DNA from: a virus | IMG/VR virus record: IMGVR_UViG_3300047491_000422 | Span: 1 to 42,766 of that record | DNA: 42,766 nt | Reading direction: 5' to 3' (one strand) | Shown here: positions 7,890-16,970 of the stretch, piece after piece | How positions within the stretch are numbered: the first letter of the stretch is position 1 | How the letters are laid out: each line of letters begins with the position of its first letter | Position numbers and translations under genes: made by a program | Notes under the pieces: generated by a model | Databases searched by the model: none | Seen by the model: only the letters and a program-made list of their open reading frames with translations | Told to the model about the DNA's origin: nothing

Positions 7890-8768
7890 ATGTCTATTCG
7901 AGCACAAGTAGGGGAACGGATTCTTCCGTTACAACTTACAGCAGCTTCGCAGTTGCTGATCAATCGTCTTGTAAAGCTCACCGCAGGCGTACCTTCATAC
8001 GCTACGTATGGTGAGGTTGTTGCAGGTGTTACCAGAGCTACTGGAGATGCAAATGATTATGTTGTCACGGCATTTCCACTTGACCAGATTAACACCACCT
8101 TTTTCGTGACTTTGGCGTCGTCCATAGCTGCTCACTCACCTCTCTTTGCTTCGGCAGATGGAAAAGTAAGAGGAGCCGCTTATACCTTTGTAGATCGATC
8201 TCAGAAAGATCGACCTTCTCCCAGTGCCAACGCTGTTTATATTGTGCCTGCAGGTGCCTGGGCAACAGGTGGTGCGACGGCTGGACAGATTGCTACATAT
8301 ACCCACGTTGGCACGTCTTGGGCATATGCCGATCCTGCTGCAGGTGCCCTTGGTTACATCACTGAAGAAGGTCGTTATATTGTTTATAACGGCTCTGCTT
8401 GGGTAGACGCAAAAATCGTTGCTTATGCTTGCGAGGAAGGTGTTGCCGGAGAAACGATTTCAGCCTACGTAATGAACAGAACTCGTCTCTTAACCAGAGA
8501 AGACTTCCCAACTTCGCTGGACCAGTGCGTAAGATTTGTTTGTGCCGGCAAGTCAACGTCTGAGACTGATGCAGATGCTTCAGTGGTTATTTCAGATGGG
8601 CGTATTGTTTCTGGCGATGCAGCCATAGTAACTGTTGTAGCCCAGGCAGGAACAGCTACAATACAAAAAGCTGTAGTCACTGCAGGTACTATTACTGTAA
8701 CACTTTCTGGCAACGGTGGAGCAGGTACTATTCTGTCTTACATCGTATTCCGTTCACTTGATGCTTAA
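7890..8768 (+). CDS. Head decoration protein with inserted DUF2793-like domain
   Basis: A 292-residue protein with AAGGAGG before the ATG, placed between scaffold and major capsid genes where lambda gpD lies. Residues 1-97 and 175-292 look like a capsid-decoration fold (DUF2190 or gpD type: GERILPLQLTA, and KIVAYACEEGVAGETISAY). Between them, residues about 98-174 carry a different module: NAVYIVPAGAW, IATYTHVGTSWAYADP and YIVYNGSAWVDA. That pattern is typical of DUF2793-like domains found in phage structural proteins. The inserted domain probably projects from the capsid. Function of the insert is unknown. Confidence 0.7.
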   Translation: MSIRAQVGERILPLQLTAASQLLINRLVKLTAGVPSYATYGEVVAGVTRATGDANDYVVTAFPLDQINTTFFVTLASSIAAHSPLFASADGKVRGAAYTFVDRSQKDRPSPSANAVYIVPAGAWATGGATAGQIATYTHVGTSWAYADPAAGALGYITEEGRYIVYNGSAWVDAKIVAYACEEGVAGETISAYVMNRTRLLTREDFPTSLDQCVRFVCAGKSTSETDADASVVISDGRIVSGDAAIVTVVAQAGTATIQKAVVTAGTITVTLSGNGGAGTILSYIVFRSLDA

Positions 8769-8783
8769 TAAGGAGAAATAACA

Positions 8784-9788
8784 ATGGCAGCAGCACAGAG
8801 AGGTACAAGCGTAACTCTTAGACAGGATCTTATCGATCTTGTTGAAGAGATTCAATTTGAGGATCTTAACTTAACAGCAGAACGTATTGCTCCGTCTATT
8901 TCGGTATCCGAGAGAGCAGCAGAATACCCAGTTCTGCCACGTGAAGCTAAGATGAAACTGTACAATGCCAGAAGAAAGTCTGATGGTGGGTATACTAGAA
9001 TCCAGTATGACTGGGGATCAGATACCTACATCTGCTACGAATATGGTGTTGAAGCAGTTGTTGACAACGTGAGCAAGTTGGAAAATGCTCGTTTTATTGA
9101 TGAAGAAGAGCAAGCAGCTAATCGAGTCTATGAAGGTCTTCATTTGGCCCGTGAGTCTCGTGTAGCTGAAGCTTTGTTAGATACTTCAGTCTTTACCGGA
9201 GCCACTAACACTTCAGCAATAACAAACGAGTGGGATGATGCAGCTAATGCAACGCCTAAAGCTGATATAGATGCAGCTTTATCTATTTTGCGCGGTAAGT
9301 GTGCTTATGGAAAGAAAATGTTCTCAGTCATTCTTTCTGATGACTTGGTAGACTATTTCTTTGCCACTACCGAAATCAAAAACATTACCCAGTATACGAG
9401 TTATGCTGGCTTAATGACTGCACCACGTGACGTAAGGGTCCGATGGATGGCTGAATACTTCGGTGTAAAAGAAGTGATCGAGACCAGTGCAATGTTTGAT
9501 ACTTCCAAGCTTAGTAATGCTGCAAGTATTGGAAAATTCTGGTCAAACGAATACATCTTTGTTGGAAAGTTGTGTCCTCCCGGCTCAAAAATAACAACTG
9601 AAGGTGTGGTCAAGCAGTTGAAATGGTCTTTGTATTCTGACGACTACATTATCGAGGATTACGAAGAACCTTCTTATAACCGAATGGTTTATAGGGCACG
9701 TGAGTATAGAGGTATTAAAGTCAACACTGACTACGGAGTGCTTCTGACTAACGCGAAGACAACTGTAAGTTCGTCCACTAATATCTAA
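8784..9788 (+). CDS. Major capsid protein, gpE family (HK97 fold)
   Basis: A 334-residue protein, the usual length for lambda gpE-type capsid proteins, with AAGGAGAAATAACA before the ATG. Features fit phage_cap_E: an N-terminal helix with LRQDLIDLVEEIQ, a long helix around LHLARESRVAEALLD, the segment FWSNEYIFVGKLCPPG, and near the end YRAREYRGIKVNTDYGVLLT. It assembles into the icosahedral shell. It is followed by the strongest terminator in the window, which suits a highly expressed gene. Confidence 0.93.
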   Translation: MAAAQRGTSVTLRQDLIDLVEEIQFEDLNLTAERIAPSISVSERAAEYPVLPREAKMKLYNARRKSDGGYTRIQYDWGSDTYICYEYGVEAVVDNVSKLENARFIDEEEQAANRVYEGLHLARESRVAEALLDTSVFTGATNTSAITNEWDDAANATPKADIDAALSILRGKCAYGKKMFSVILSDDLVDYFFATTEIKNITQYTSYAGLMTAPRDVRVRWMAEYFGVKEVIETSAMFDTSKLSNAASIGKFWSNEYIFVGKLCPPGSKITTEGVVKQLKWSLYSDDYIIEDYEEPSYNRMVYRAREYRGIKVNTDYGVLLTNAKTTVSSSTNI

Positions 9789-9794
9789 CAATAA

Positions 9795-9826
9795 GGGTAT
9801 ACTTGGCTAGCCAAGTATACCTTTTT
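9795..9826 (+). terminator. Rho-independent terminator after major capsid gene
   Basis: A perfect 26-base palindrome, with arms GGTATACTTGGC around a central TA, occupies 9796-9821 and is followed at once by TTTTT. It lies seven bases after the capsid stop codon. It may be a partial terminator that lowers tail-gene transcription relative to capsid, since no promoter is evident before the next gene at 9836. Confidence 0.9.
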
Positions 9827-9835
9827 GAGGTTTAA

Positions 9836-10447
9836 ATGGTAAAACTAAATGATAGGGCGCACCAGATAAGAGTAAAGAGACTCTTAAGAGAAGATCGAAA
9901 GATAGTGTTTAAAACAATATCAGATACTATAGATGCTATAAGATTTGACGCTGTATCAAACATTATCCCTAACATCGTGGGTAAGAAAATGTCACCTGCT
10001 CGTATGGCTAAGTTGCAGCCATCCGTGCCAGGTAAACTAACCGAACGAACCGGTAGACTGATAAAAATGTTGCAGAGTAAAGGGACATGGAATATAACTT
10101 CTCAGAGAGCTAATCTGACAACCAATTCTCTAAAGGGGATAGTTAAAGTTAGCTCAGGAAAAAATTTAGTCTCCGAACGATATGTGGGCACTCTTAGAGC
10201 TGCTGTGGATGACGCTAATCCTTTTATAGGCCAGGAGTTTGGAGCCATTCAAAGAAGAGACCCAGAGACTGGAAAAATAATAAATTTCTTTAGGCCTGTT
10301 ACAAAACAAAGCCTTGTTATGCGTTTTAAGTGGGAGACAGGAATAAGAGGAAAGAAGAGACAGTTTATAGATCCATCGGCTAAACGAAAAATAGCAGAGT
10401 TACCTCCACTCTTTGCAAGTAGGCTAGAAAGGTTAAAAACAATATGA
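9836..10447 (+). CDS. Head-tail joining / tail completion protein, gpZ-like
   Basis: A 203-residue basic protein; TGAGGTTTAA precedes the ATG. VPGKLTERTGRLIKML (about 63-78) and FFRPVTKQSLVMRFKW (about 145-160) match the pattern seen in lambda gpZ/HK97 gp10-like neck proteins, where a TGxL segment precedes a conserved hydrophobic core. Position after the capsid gene and before the gpU-like gene is the gpZ position. It probably completes the tail end that joins the head. Confidence 0.6.
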   Translation: MVKLNDRAHQIRVKRLLREDRKIVFKTISDTIDAIRFDAVSNIIPNIVGKKMSPARMAKLQPSVPGKLTERTGRLIKMLQSKGTWNITSQRANLTTNSLKGIVKVSSGKNLVSERYVGTLRAAVDDANPFIGQEFGAIQRRDPETGKIINFFRPVTKQSLVMRFKWETGIRGKKRQFIDPSAKRKIAELPPLFASRLERLKTI

Positions 10448-10905
10448 GTGCATTCAGTGATTTTCTCTTGCTGTTAGATGCAAAATTAAAAACGTGTAGT
10501 GTCATAACTTCTGCAGACAATGTTGTTTTTGGGGAGACAACAGACATTATGGGTCTACAAGACTCGTCTTTTCCTAGATTAGAGACTCTTATAGTTAAGA
10601 TTCCAGATGAGGGCTATCAAGCACAAACGGATAAAAAATGGAATCTTAGCATGGCCACAGCAGGATATATTAAACTGACAGAAGACAGTGATTTTGTTTC
10701 TGCTGCAGACTATTCAAGGATAATAGATATGGCGTATGAGGTTTCTACTCTTATAGCTTCGTTTAACGAGGACAAGCAAACAGGCCTCATTACGGTAGAT
10801 AGTTTCTTACAAGTTGGAGATTTTTCTGATATATTTATTGACAAAGAACTTATTCCGCAAACACTGTCAATGATGTTTGCTTACTCATTTGATTTTTATC
10901 TATAA
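10444..10905 (+). CDS. Tail terminator protein, gpU-like
   Basis: A 153-residue protein with its ATG in an ATGA overlap with the preceding gene. Its size, its location just before the tail-tube genes, and its beta-rich core with an internal helix all fit gpU-type tail terminators, which cap the growing tube and fix the joining surface. There is no decisive motif; the call is by synteny with lambda (Z-U-V order). Confidence 0.55.
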   Translation: MSAFSDFLLLLDAKLKTCSVITSADNVVFGETTDIMGLQDSSFPRLETLIVKIPDEGYQAQTDKKWNLSMATAGYIKLTEDSDFVSAADYSRIIDMAYEVSTLIASFNEDKQTGLITVDSFLQVGDFSDIFIDKELIPQTLSMMFAYSFDFYL

Positions 10906-10917
10906 AAAGGAGGCAGT

Positions 10918-11868
10918 ATGTCTGCTAAGGTATTAAAGAGACTGACAGCTCAATTACAGGCTGGAAGTACTTACGAGTCAAATGCGCCCATTGAAATTCC
11001 CTTTAAAACGGAAACGTTATCGCAGAAATATGACCCCATTAACGATGAGGCATATTTAGGCCAAGCTTTTGCGTCTTTGCCGCAACAAGGTAACCGGCAC
11101 ACAAAGGGATCTATATCTCAGAACTTGGATATAGTATCCTGTTTCCCTATCTTTGAAGCTGCTTTTGGGGCTAATTCTTCTGGAGTTTTTACCTTGGGGA
11201 GCAACAGCAAGAAGCTATCCATGTGTGGGCTGAACAGTGTTAATGCTTCTCAGTATGCTAATGTATACGTAACAAAGATAAAAATCTCTGGCTCTGCAGG
11301 TAACTTAATGTCTGTAGAGTATGATGTTATGTCTGTCACAGCCCAATCACGTCAAGCAACAAGTGCTTTTCCAGCTTCTCCAACTGCTCCAGGAATTCCT
11401 TTTACTTTCTCTGAAGCAGGAGGAACAGGGTATGTTAGAGTGGGGGACCAGGCCGATGCTTTAAGTGCCTCAGATGAGATTAATATTGAAGAGTTCTCTA
11501 TCGATATTACTACTGGTTTTGATGAACAGTTTTGTAACGAAGGCACTGGAACGTTGACACCTACTTTTGGTATGGTAACTCCTACCATTGAAGGTTCTTT
11601 TAAGCTGTCTAGGCACACTAACGATAACTTCCAAGCTTGGAGTGACAATGAGACAGCTCTTCAGATGGCAATAAGTCTGTACAAGAGTTCGACAGCTAAT
11701 ATTCTACTTGAGATTCCTAACTTTTTATGTACGGTAGAGCTTAGTGACGAAGAGCTAACTAAACCCACTGTCACCATGATGATAGGTAGAAATGGCGTAG
11801 GAACAAGTTACTCTAACTCAAACATGAGTTTTGTTTCTCCCTTGCGAATCACTGTAGACAACTCATAA
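10918..11868 (+). CDS. Tail tube protein (major tail protein), first copy
   Basis: A 316-residue protein with AAAGGAGG before ATG. It has a two-part layout: KGSISQNLDIVSCFPIFEAAFG (about 61-82) then VYVTKIKISGSAGNLMSVEYD (about 120-140), and a second half with FSIDITTGFDEQF and IEGSFKLSRHTNDNFQAW. This is the pattern of tail-tube proteins with two related beta-barrel halves. It probably polymerises around the tape measure. A second, larger tube-like protein follows at once, so which one forms the main tube cannot be settled by sequence alone. Confidence 0.65.
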   Translation: MSAKVLKRLTAQLQAGSTYESNAPIEIPFKTETLSQKYDPINDEAYLGQAFASLPQQGNRHTKGSISQNLDIVSCFPIFEAAFGANSSGVFTLGSNSKKLSMCGLNSVNASQYANVYVTKIKISGSAGNLMSVEYDVMSVTAQSRQATSAFPASPTAPGIPFTFSEAGGTGYVRVGDQADALSASDEINIEEFSIDITTGFDEQFCNEGTGTLTPTFGMVTPTIEGSFKLSRHTNDNFQAWSDNETALQMAISLYKSSTANILLEIPNFLCTVELSDEELTKPTVTMMIGRNGVGTSYSNSNMSFVSPLRITVDNS

Positions 11869-11879
11869 GGAGATAAATA

Positions 11880-13217
11880 ATGGCTGAGTCAGTAAAGGTT
11901 TTACAGACAGGCGCTTTCCAAATGGAAGCTGGTCAGGCTGGAGCGGGACAATCTCCTGGGTGGGGTCAGTCTGGCTCAGAAGAAACTTTAGGCACTAACA
12001 ATGCCTTTCCATATTTAGAACTTGGTAAAGGTAAGACTATTAATTATGAAAAGGACAACAGTGTAACAACTAATGCCTTCGAAGACCTCCCAAGAAAAGT
12101 AACTGATTATGTTGAGAAGTCTCTTTCTATGAACGCAAGAGTGGCCGACATTGATCAGTTTATGTATTGGGCTTTTGGTTTTGAGTTGCCTGTAGTAACT
12201 GTGGGTGTTTTTGTCCTTACTGCTCCGAGTGTAGAACCTGTTGCAGGAGCTACATACAGAGATACAGATTTAAACGATTTTACTTTCATGAGAAAAGAAG
12301 TAAATAGAACTACCACATACTACATATTTCGATGTGACGATTCTCATGTACCTACCCTTGCTACAGGTAATTTGACAAAGCAAGCCGGTACAGGGGGCGC
12401 AACACTGGCTTTTACAGCACACAGTGTTTTGATGTATGAGCATACTTTTGAACTTGATTCAAGAGAAAGGCATTTTACATCTTTTTGCTACCCTGAACAG
12501 ATAGCTGGGTATTCAGCAGGAGACAAAAAGAATCGTATGGCCACCATAGGAATTAAGATGGGCACTAACGATTATCGTTACAAAAACTCCATGTGCAAAA
12601 AGTTCAATTTTAAAAGCTCTGCAGCTCAGTTCGCTCAGATGGCTTTTGACTTTGTCGCACATTCAGAGGACAGAGGAGATTATAGTAGTTCCTCCTGGAC
12701 ATATCCCGCGGGTCTAACAGCCTCTGCCAACATCATAACTCATGCTCAGTTAAGAGTAGAGTTAGGCACAGCAGAAGGGTCTTTAACGGCAGTGGGAGCC
12801 ACTGATGTAGAAGTTGGGTTTGATGCTCCGTTAAAACTAGAGCAGGATACAAACAGTGGAGTATATCTTGCTGAGCCTCAGATGGAAGGCAAGTATGGGC
12901 TTACTTGTAACATTGTTTTATCTCGTTATGCTGCTGAAACTTGGCAGGGTTATCGAGACAATTGGACAACTGTTATAGGCCGAATATCGGCTGAGTACGG
13001 TTATTACAGAACAGAGTTTCTGGTAAATTCTGCTACTCTGCCTGAAGCAGGCCCAGATGATAGTGAGATAGCTAAGGAAAACTTAAGTCTAGTTGTTGGC
13101 TATAGTGCAACAAACAACTGGTCTTCCTGGCTATATGGAAATACTTTAGTTCACAAAAGTCCACTGATTATGCGGGTACGCAACCTGTCCAGCACTAATC
13201 AGATGTTTGCAATTTAA
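11880..13217 (+). CDS. Second tail-tube-like protein with inserted accessory module
   Basis: A 445-residue protein. AAGGAGATAAATA precedes its ATG. Order of elements matches the preceding tube protein: SLSMNARVADIDQFMYWAFG (81-100), CKKFNFKSSAAQFAQMAFDF, LRVELGTAEG, and KYGLTCNIVLSRYAAETWQ. This suggests the two are diverged paralogues. Residues about 104-181 are an extra module ending ATGNLTKQAGTGGATLAFTA. A similar module occurs in the 942-residue tail-tip protein. It may be an alternative or distal tube protein carrying a surface-exposed domain. Confidence 0.6.
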   Translation: MAESVKVLQTGAFQMEAGQAGAGQSPGWGQSGSEETLGTNNAFPYLELGKGKTINYEKDNSVTTNAFEDLPRKVTDYVEKSLSMNARVADIDQFMYWAFGFELPVVTVGVFVLTAPSVEPVAGATYRDTDLNDFTFMRKEVNRTTTYYIFRCDDSHVPTLATGNLTKQAGTGGATLAFTAHSVLMYEHTFELDSRERHFTSFCYPEQIAGYSAGDKKNRMATIGIKMGTNDYRYKNSMCKKFNFKSSAAQFAQMAFDFVAHSEDRGDYSSSSWTYPAGLTASANIITHAQLRVELGTAEGSLTAVGATDVEVGFDAPLKLEQDTNSGVYLAEPQMEGKYGLTCNIVLSRYAAETWQGYRDNWTTVIGRISAEYGYYRTEFLVNSATLPEAGPDDSEIAKENLSLVVGYSATNNWSSWLYGNTLVHKSPLIMRVRNLSSTNQMFAI

Positions 13218-13236
13218 TTTTAACCTGGGAGGGTTT

Positions 13237-13584
13237 ATGCCTTTTGTAGTTAATCCAATACGTAAGAAAACCTTTAAACGTGAAATCGACGGAGAGTCTT
13301 TTGAAGTTGATTTTGAGTTTGAGTGCCATGAGGATTCTGATTTCGAAGCCGTGATGAATAGAGAAGGGACTCAAATAAATACCTTCTATCTACGGCTAAG
13401 GAGATCTTTAAAAGCTGTTAGAGGTATAGTTGGTCCTGATGGTGAGCTGGACATGAAGAAGGAAGATGAGCAAAAAGCTGTCTTCGAATTCTTGACAACT
13501 TGTCCAGGGTTGTTGATTGAGATACAGGATGCTTATTTGGGATTAAACCCAAAAAACTCAAAATCTGGTGTGATGCAACAATAG
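13237..13584 (+). CDS. Tail assembly chaperone, gpG-like
   Basis: A 115-residue protein, beginning MPFVVNPIRKKTFKREIDG. The start at 13237 is preferred over an in-frame ATG at 13207 because TGGGAGGGTTT precedes it. It is acidic, and near its end carries the slippery heptamer A AAA AAC (13551-13557). Its position before the tape measure is that of lambda gpG, a chaperone for the tape measure protein. The zero-frame product ends at TAG 13582-13584 shortly after the slippery site. Confidence 0.75.
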   Translation: MPFVVNPIRKKTFKREIDGESFEVDFEFECHEDSDFEAVMNREGTQINTFYLRLRRSLKAVRGIVGPDGELDMKKEDEQKAVFEFLTTCPGLLIEIQDAYLGLNPKNSKSGVMQQ

Positions 13585-13892
13585 ATTGGAACTGGCAACC
13601 GTCTACGTGTAGCACATGCCAGAGTAACTGTTCTGGGTGTCCGTTCGTGCCAGATCAAACAATAGACCTTAAGAGGTTGACTAAGATATTTGGGAAGTTC
13701 TGGTCTATGTACATGACAATAGTGACAGTAAGCCCGTTAGACTCTAACGGGTTTTTAACTGCTTCTGCTGCTGGGGACGTCTTGATGACTTCCCCAGAAG
13801 TGTTTGAGTGGACACACTCAGAGTTCTGGAGAGCTCTTGGGTATACTTTAGATAGGCACAACACAAGATTAAAAATAAAGAGAGGTAAATAA
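13237..13892 (+). CDS. Tail assembly chaperone GT fusion by -1 frameshift
   Basis: The annotation is join(13237..13557,13557..13892), 218 residues. Ribosomes reading AAA AAC at 13552-13557 can slip one base back on A AAA AAC and continue as LKIWCDATIDWNWQ. The -1 frame is open without interruption to 13892. The T part contains CSTC and CSGC pairs, which could bind a metal, and then a helical region. In lambda and many siphophages the rarer GT product recruits tube subunits to the G-coated tape measure. A separate T protein from ATG/GTG in the T frame is less likely: no good ribosome binding site is seen. Confidence 0.78.
13551..13557 (+). promoter_or_regulatory. -1 ribosomal frameshift slippery site
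   Basis: The heptamer A AAA AAC is in the correct phase with the G frame (codons CCA AAA AAC). It is among the most efficient bacterial -1 slippery sequences. A stem, CTGGCA (13592-13597) with TGCCAG (13617-13622), with a small inner stem, lies 35 bases downstream. This is farther than the usual 5-9 bases, so its stimulatory role is uncertain. Confidence 0.8.
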
Positions 13893-13893
13893 C

Positions 13894-16536
13894 ATGGCAG
13901 GGTCATTAATCTTACAGATAGGCATAGATGATAAAGGCAATCCAGCTATAATGAAGCTCGGTACCAATGCAAAAAAAGCCAAGGGAGACGTGGCACCCTT
14001 AGGCGATGTCTTACAGAAGGTTTTTGCCTCTGCCGTTATGCTAAAAGGACTAGAAGTAATCAACACCCAGCTAATGGCCGCTGTTAAAGGTGCGCAGGAG
14101 TTTGAGTTAGCCATAAAGAAAGTATCTGCGATAGGTGGAGCTACTGGAGACGCCCTGTCTGCTGTTAGAGATACGGCTAAGCAGCTATCTGTGGAGACAG
14201 AACATAGCGCTGTTGCGTTGTCTAATTCTATGCTTGAATTAACTAAGATGGGTTATGAGTCTGACGATGTAAATAAAATGATAAAGCACACAGCCAACTT
14301 AGCTACGGCAGCGCAGGAAGATTTAGCTTGGTCTACTGTAAACACAGCTAACTTAATGAAGGCTTTTGGCCTAGGAGCTGCAGATACTGAAAAAACTGTA
14401 AATACTGTAGCTAATGCTTTAAACCTTACCTCTTTGAATCTTGAAGAGTATATGGATGCAATGAAGTACGTTTCTCCTATTGCGAAGACACTTAACGTAT
14501 CCTTTGAGGAAACGACTGCTTTACTTGGTCTACTCTCTGACAGGGGTATAAAAGGCTCTTTAGCTGGTACAAGCATAAAGAACATGATGTTAAAGCTAAT
14601 CGCCCCTACTGGGAATGTAGCTAAGGCGTTGCAGGACGTAAATTTTGAAGGTATGAACCTAACTGAAGTTATGGGAGTATTGCATGATAAGGGCGTCAAT
14701 ACTAGTTCTATGTTAAAGCAGTTCGATTTACGTGCCTTAACAGGTGCTTTGGCCGTAGGAGAGAATGCAAAAGAGGTAGCTAAATTAACGGCTATATTGG
14801 AAGGACAAGGTAAGACTGCTAAAGAAGTCGCTGACATTATACGTGAGTCATTTATCATGCAGCTAGCCGAATTAAAGAATACCGTTATGTTAGTGGGTAT
14901 AGAATTAAACGAGGCTCTTGGGAGTAATGGAGTTTCTCTTCTCCAGAACCTAAAAGGTCATTTAATGGAGGCAGTAACTTGGATAAAGGCAAATAAAGAA
15001 GAGTTGTCTGAAGCGGCAGAGAAGATATCCCAGATAGCTGACGCACTAATGAATGTTTTGCTCAACTCCCTTAAGGTCAATAAAACAGAAATACTGGCTC
15101 TAGGTAGTGCTTTGGCCGCTATAACAGCCGTTAAGACGTATACCAGTATAGTTAAAGTGGGTAAGGCTTTCACTGATTGGAAGTTAAAGACGTTGACAAC
15201 AGACGTTAAGGGTTTAGAGATGGCAATGCTTGCTGCTGTAGGTGTTGGGTTGACCTTACGCAGTATAATAATAGAGATGGCAAACAAAAAATTAGTTCAA
15301 GCAGATGCTAATGCTTTTGGTGCGGCCAATTATAGGACACAAGAACACCTCGATGCTCTAATGAAAATGGCTCCTCTGTATGAAGATATAAGAAAGAAAG
15401 AACAGGCTCTTGTAGATGTAGGAGTTAAAGCAGAAGATGCACACAAAGGTCTATTCGACGAGTATAAAAAACTTAACGATGCTTTAACCTCATACGAGCA
15501 GAAATGGGGTCGTGCCGGAAGAGACATGGTTGATACTTATAAGGAGTGGGCTGACACTGTAAAGACTTTAAATAAGTTGTTGCCAAAAGAGCTGACTAAG
15601 CCCGAAGGACCAAGTGCAAAACCTAAAGAAGGTCCAGGTTTTGGCAACAAAATAGACATGAATGAATTCTTGTATGATCAAAAATTATTGGAAATAGAAA
15701 GACAAAAAGAGTCAATAGATAGGACGAAAGCCGCTTTAAAGGCAAACAAATCTGAGATATCTAAATACGAAGGTATCGCTATAAAAGGAAGAAAAGGCGA
15801 AAAGGAAGCAGAAAAAGCTCTCAAAGAAATAGCTACATTTAATGCTAAGTCGAGAGAAATGGAACTAAAGTCCATTTCTGAGATCGGGGATGCTGGTGTA
15901 GATATCTATGCAAATATTCAAGAACGCATGTTCTCTAAATATGAGGAGAGAATAAATAAAGAATTAGAGTTACTACAAGCTTCAAGTGATGCTGAGTTAA
16001 CCTTGGCGGGTGACAATGCTTTTAGAAAGCAGATGATCCTAGACAAGACAGCCAGCAAAGAATTAGCTATAAAAAAGAAACTCGAGGCAGAGCGAAAGGC
16101 TTTTGAGAAAAGACAGGCTATAATAGATATAGCTAGAGCAACTGCCGATGCTGTTAGAGGTGTTGTCTCTGTTATGGCAGACACTAGAGGAGGGCTTGTC
16201 AGCAGACTTGCATCCGGTTTAGCTTATGGGGCTATCGCTGCTTCGTATGTTGCGCAACTTAGTGCAGTGAATTTCCGTTACGGTTCCAAAGAACCGATTA
16301 GAGGGAACGGTACATCTGATACTATACCCACTCTAATGAGTCCTGGTGAGCGAGCTCTTTCTGTAAATGAAATTGATCGTTTAGGAGGCAATCAGAACCT
16401 ACAAAAAATGATTGACAGGGGAGACAGCTATACCACTAATTCAAGCGTGAACGTATATATTAAACAAGTAGTAGGGCAAAAACAATATGTGAGGGATACT
16501 ATCATTCCTATTATTAAAAAGGAGATGGCTAGATGA
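13894..16536 (+). CDS. Tail tape measure protein
   Basis: An 880-residue protein, largest of the tail structural set by helical content. Residues about 60-300 match the TP901-type tape-measure core: AIKKVSAIGGATGDALSAVR, LSVETEHSAVALSNSMLELT, LNLEEYMDAMKYVSPIAKT, and LLGLLSDRGIKGSLAGTS. Residues about 590-780 are long charged coiled coil. The C-terminal region has a Gly/Ala-rich hydrophobic stretch (about 765-790) and ends with a basic tail. It sets tail length; at about 1.5 Angstrom per residue it would specify roughly 130 nm. It follows G/GT directly. Confidence 0.93.
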   Translation: MAGSLILQIGIDDKGNPAIMKLGTNAKKAKGDVAPLGDVLQKVFASAVMLKGLEVINTQLMAAVKGAQEFELAIKKVSAIGGATGDALSAVRDTAKQLSVETEHSAVALSNSMLELTKMGYESDDVNKMIKHTANLATAAQEDLAWSTVNTANLMKAFGLGAADTEKTVNTVANALNLTSLNLEEYMDAMKYVSPIAKTLNVSFEETTALLGLLSDRGIKGSLAGTSIKNMMLKLIAPTGNVAKALQDVNFEGMNLTEVMGVLHDKGVNTSSMLKQFDLRALTGALAVGENAKEVAKLTAILEGQGKTAKEVADIIRESFIMQLAELKNTVMLVGIELNEALGSNGVSLLQNLKGHLMEAVTWIKANKEELSEAAEKISQIADALMNVLLNSLKVNKTEILALGSALAAITAVKTYTSIVKVGKAFTDWKLKTLTTDVKGLEMAMLAAVGVGLTLRSIIIEMANKKLVQADANAFGAANYRTQEHLDALMKMAPLYEDIRKKEQALVDVGVKAEDAHKGLFDEYKKLNDALTSYEQKWGRAGRDMVDTYKEWADTVKTLNKLLPKELTKPEGPSAKPKEGPGFGNKIDMNEFLYDQKLLEIERQKESIDRTKAALKANKSEISKYEGIAIKGRKGEKEAEKALKEIATFNAKSREMELKSISEIGDAGVDIYANIQERMFSKYEERINKELELLQASSDAELTLAGDNAFRKQMILDKTASKELAIKKKLEAERKAFEKRQAIIDIARATADAVRGVVSVMADTRGGLVSRLASGLAYGAIAASYVAQLSAVNFRYGSKEPIRGNGTSDTIPTLMSPGERALSVNEIDRLGGNQNLQKMIDRGDSYTTNSSVNVYIKQVVGQKQYVRDTIIPIIKKEMAR

Positions 16537-16970
16537 TAACAATTACTTTGACTCAAGGTACCAACGCAGTATCGGTATCCGGCTCCTTGGTCTACGGTAG
16601 TGATTTCGTTCCTGTCCGGCTAAATCAAATAGAGCAGAAGGCTGCAGACGGTACAGATATTATAATAGATTTAGGTCCCACTGAAATAAGAGGTGCCCTT
16701 ATTATTAAGGGTGCTTCTTTAACGGATGGTGAGGCTCTTAGAACTTGGTTAGAGACTAAAACTGTCTTTGCCAAAGAGACCTTTACTATTTCTGGGGTCT
16801 CTGAAGTTAATTTGGGGAATGGTCCAGGTGTCGCTATATCGACAGCAGCTGAACCACTCCCTACTACAAGTAATGCGAGGTATAACGGAGGCCCTACGTT
16901 AGAAGGTGTTTTTGAAAAAGTAGCTCCAGGTGTTTTTAACATTAAACTCCCATACAGGTTTTTAAGATGA
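16533..16970 (+). CDS. Minor tail protein, gpM position
   Basis: A 145-residue protein starting in an ATGA overlap with the tape measure stop. It is beta-rich with repeated Val/Ile strands and a short helix (DGEALRTWLE), and has no membrane segment. It occupies the place of lambda gpM, a small distal tail protein, and ends in an ATGA overlap with the large tail-tip gene. No family signature is recognised; the call is by position. Confidence 0.55.
   Translation: MITITLTQGTNAVSVSGSLVYGSDFVPVRLNQIEQKAADGTDIIIDLGPTEIRGALIIKGASLTDGEALRTWLETKTVFAKETFTISGVSEVNLGNGPGVAISTAAEPLPTTSNARYNGGPTLEGVFEKVAPGVFNIKLPYRFLR

Noticed and set aside
7811-8014. 67-codon ORF spanning the protease end and decoration start
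   Set aside because: Out of frame with two well-supported genes, low-complexity, no start signal.
13557-13892. Independent T gene starting at 13647
   Set aside because: GTG 13647 has no ribosome binding site, and the open -1 frame plus slippery heptamer explains the sequence better.
14253-14858. 201-residue ORF on the minus strand inside the tape measure gene
   Set aside because: It is an antisense shadow of a strongly supported coding region, with no ribosome binding site; composition (Ser/Ala/Phe-rich) mirrors the opposite codons.
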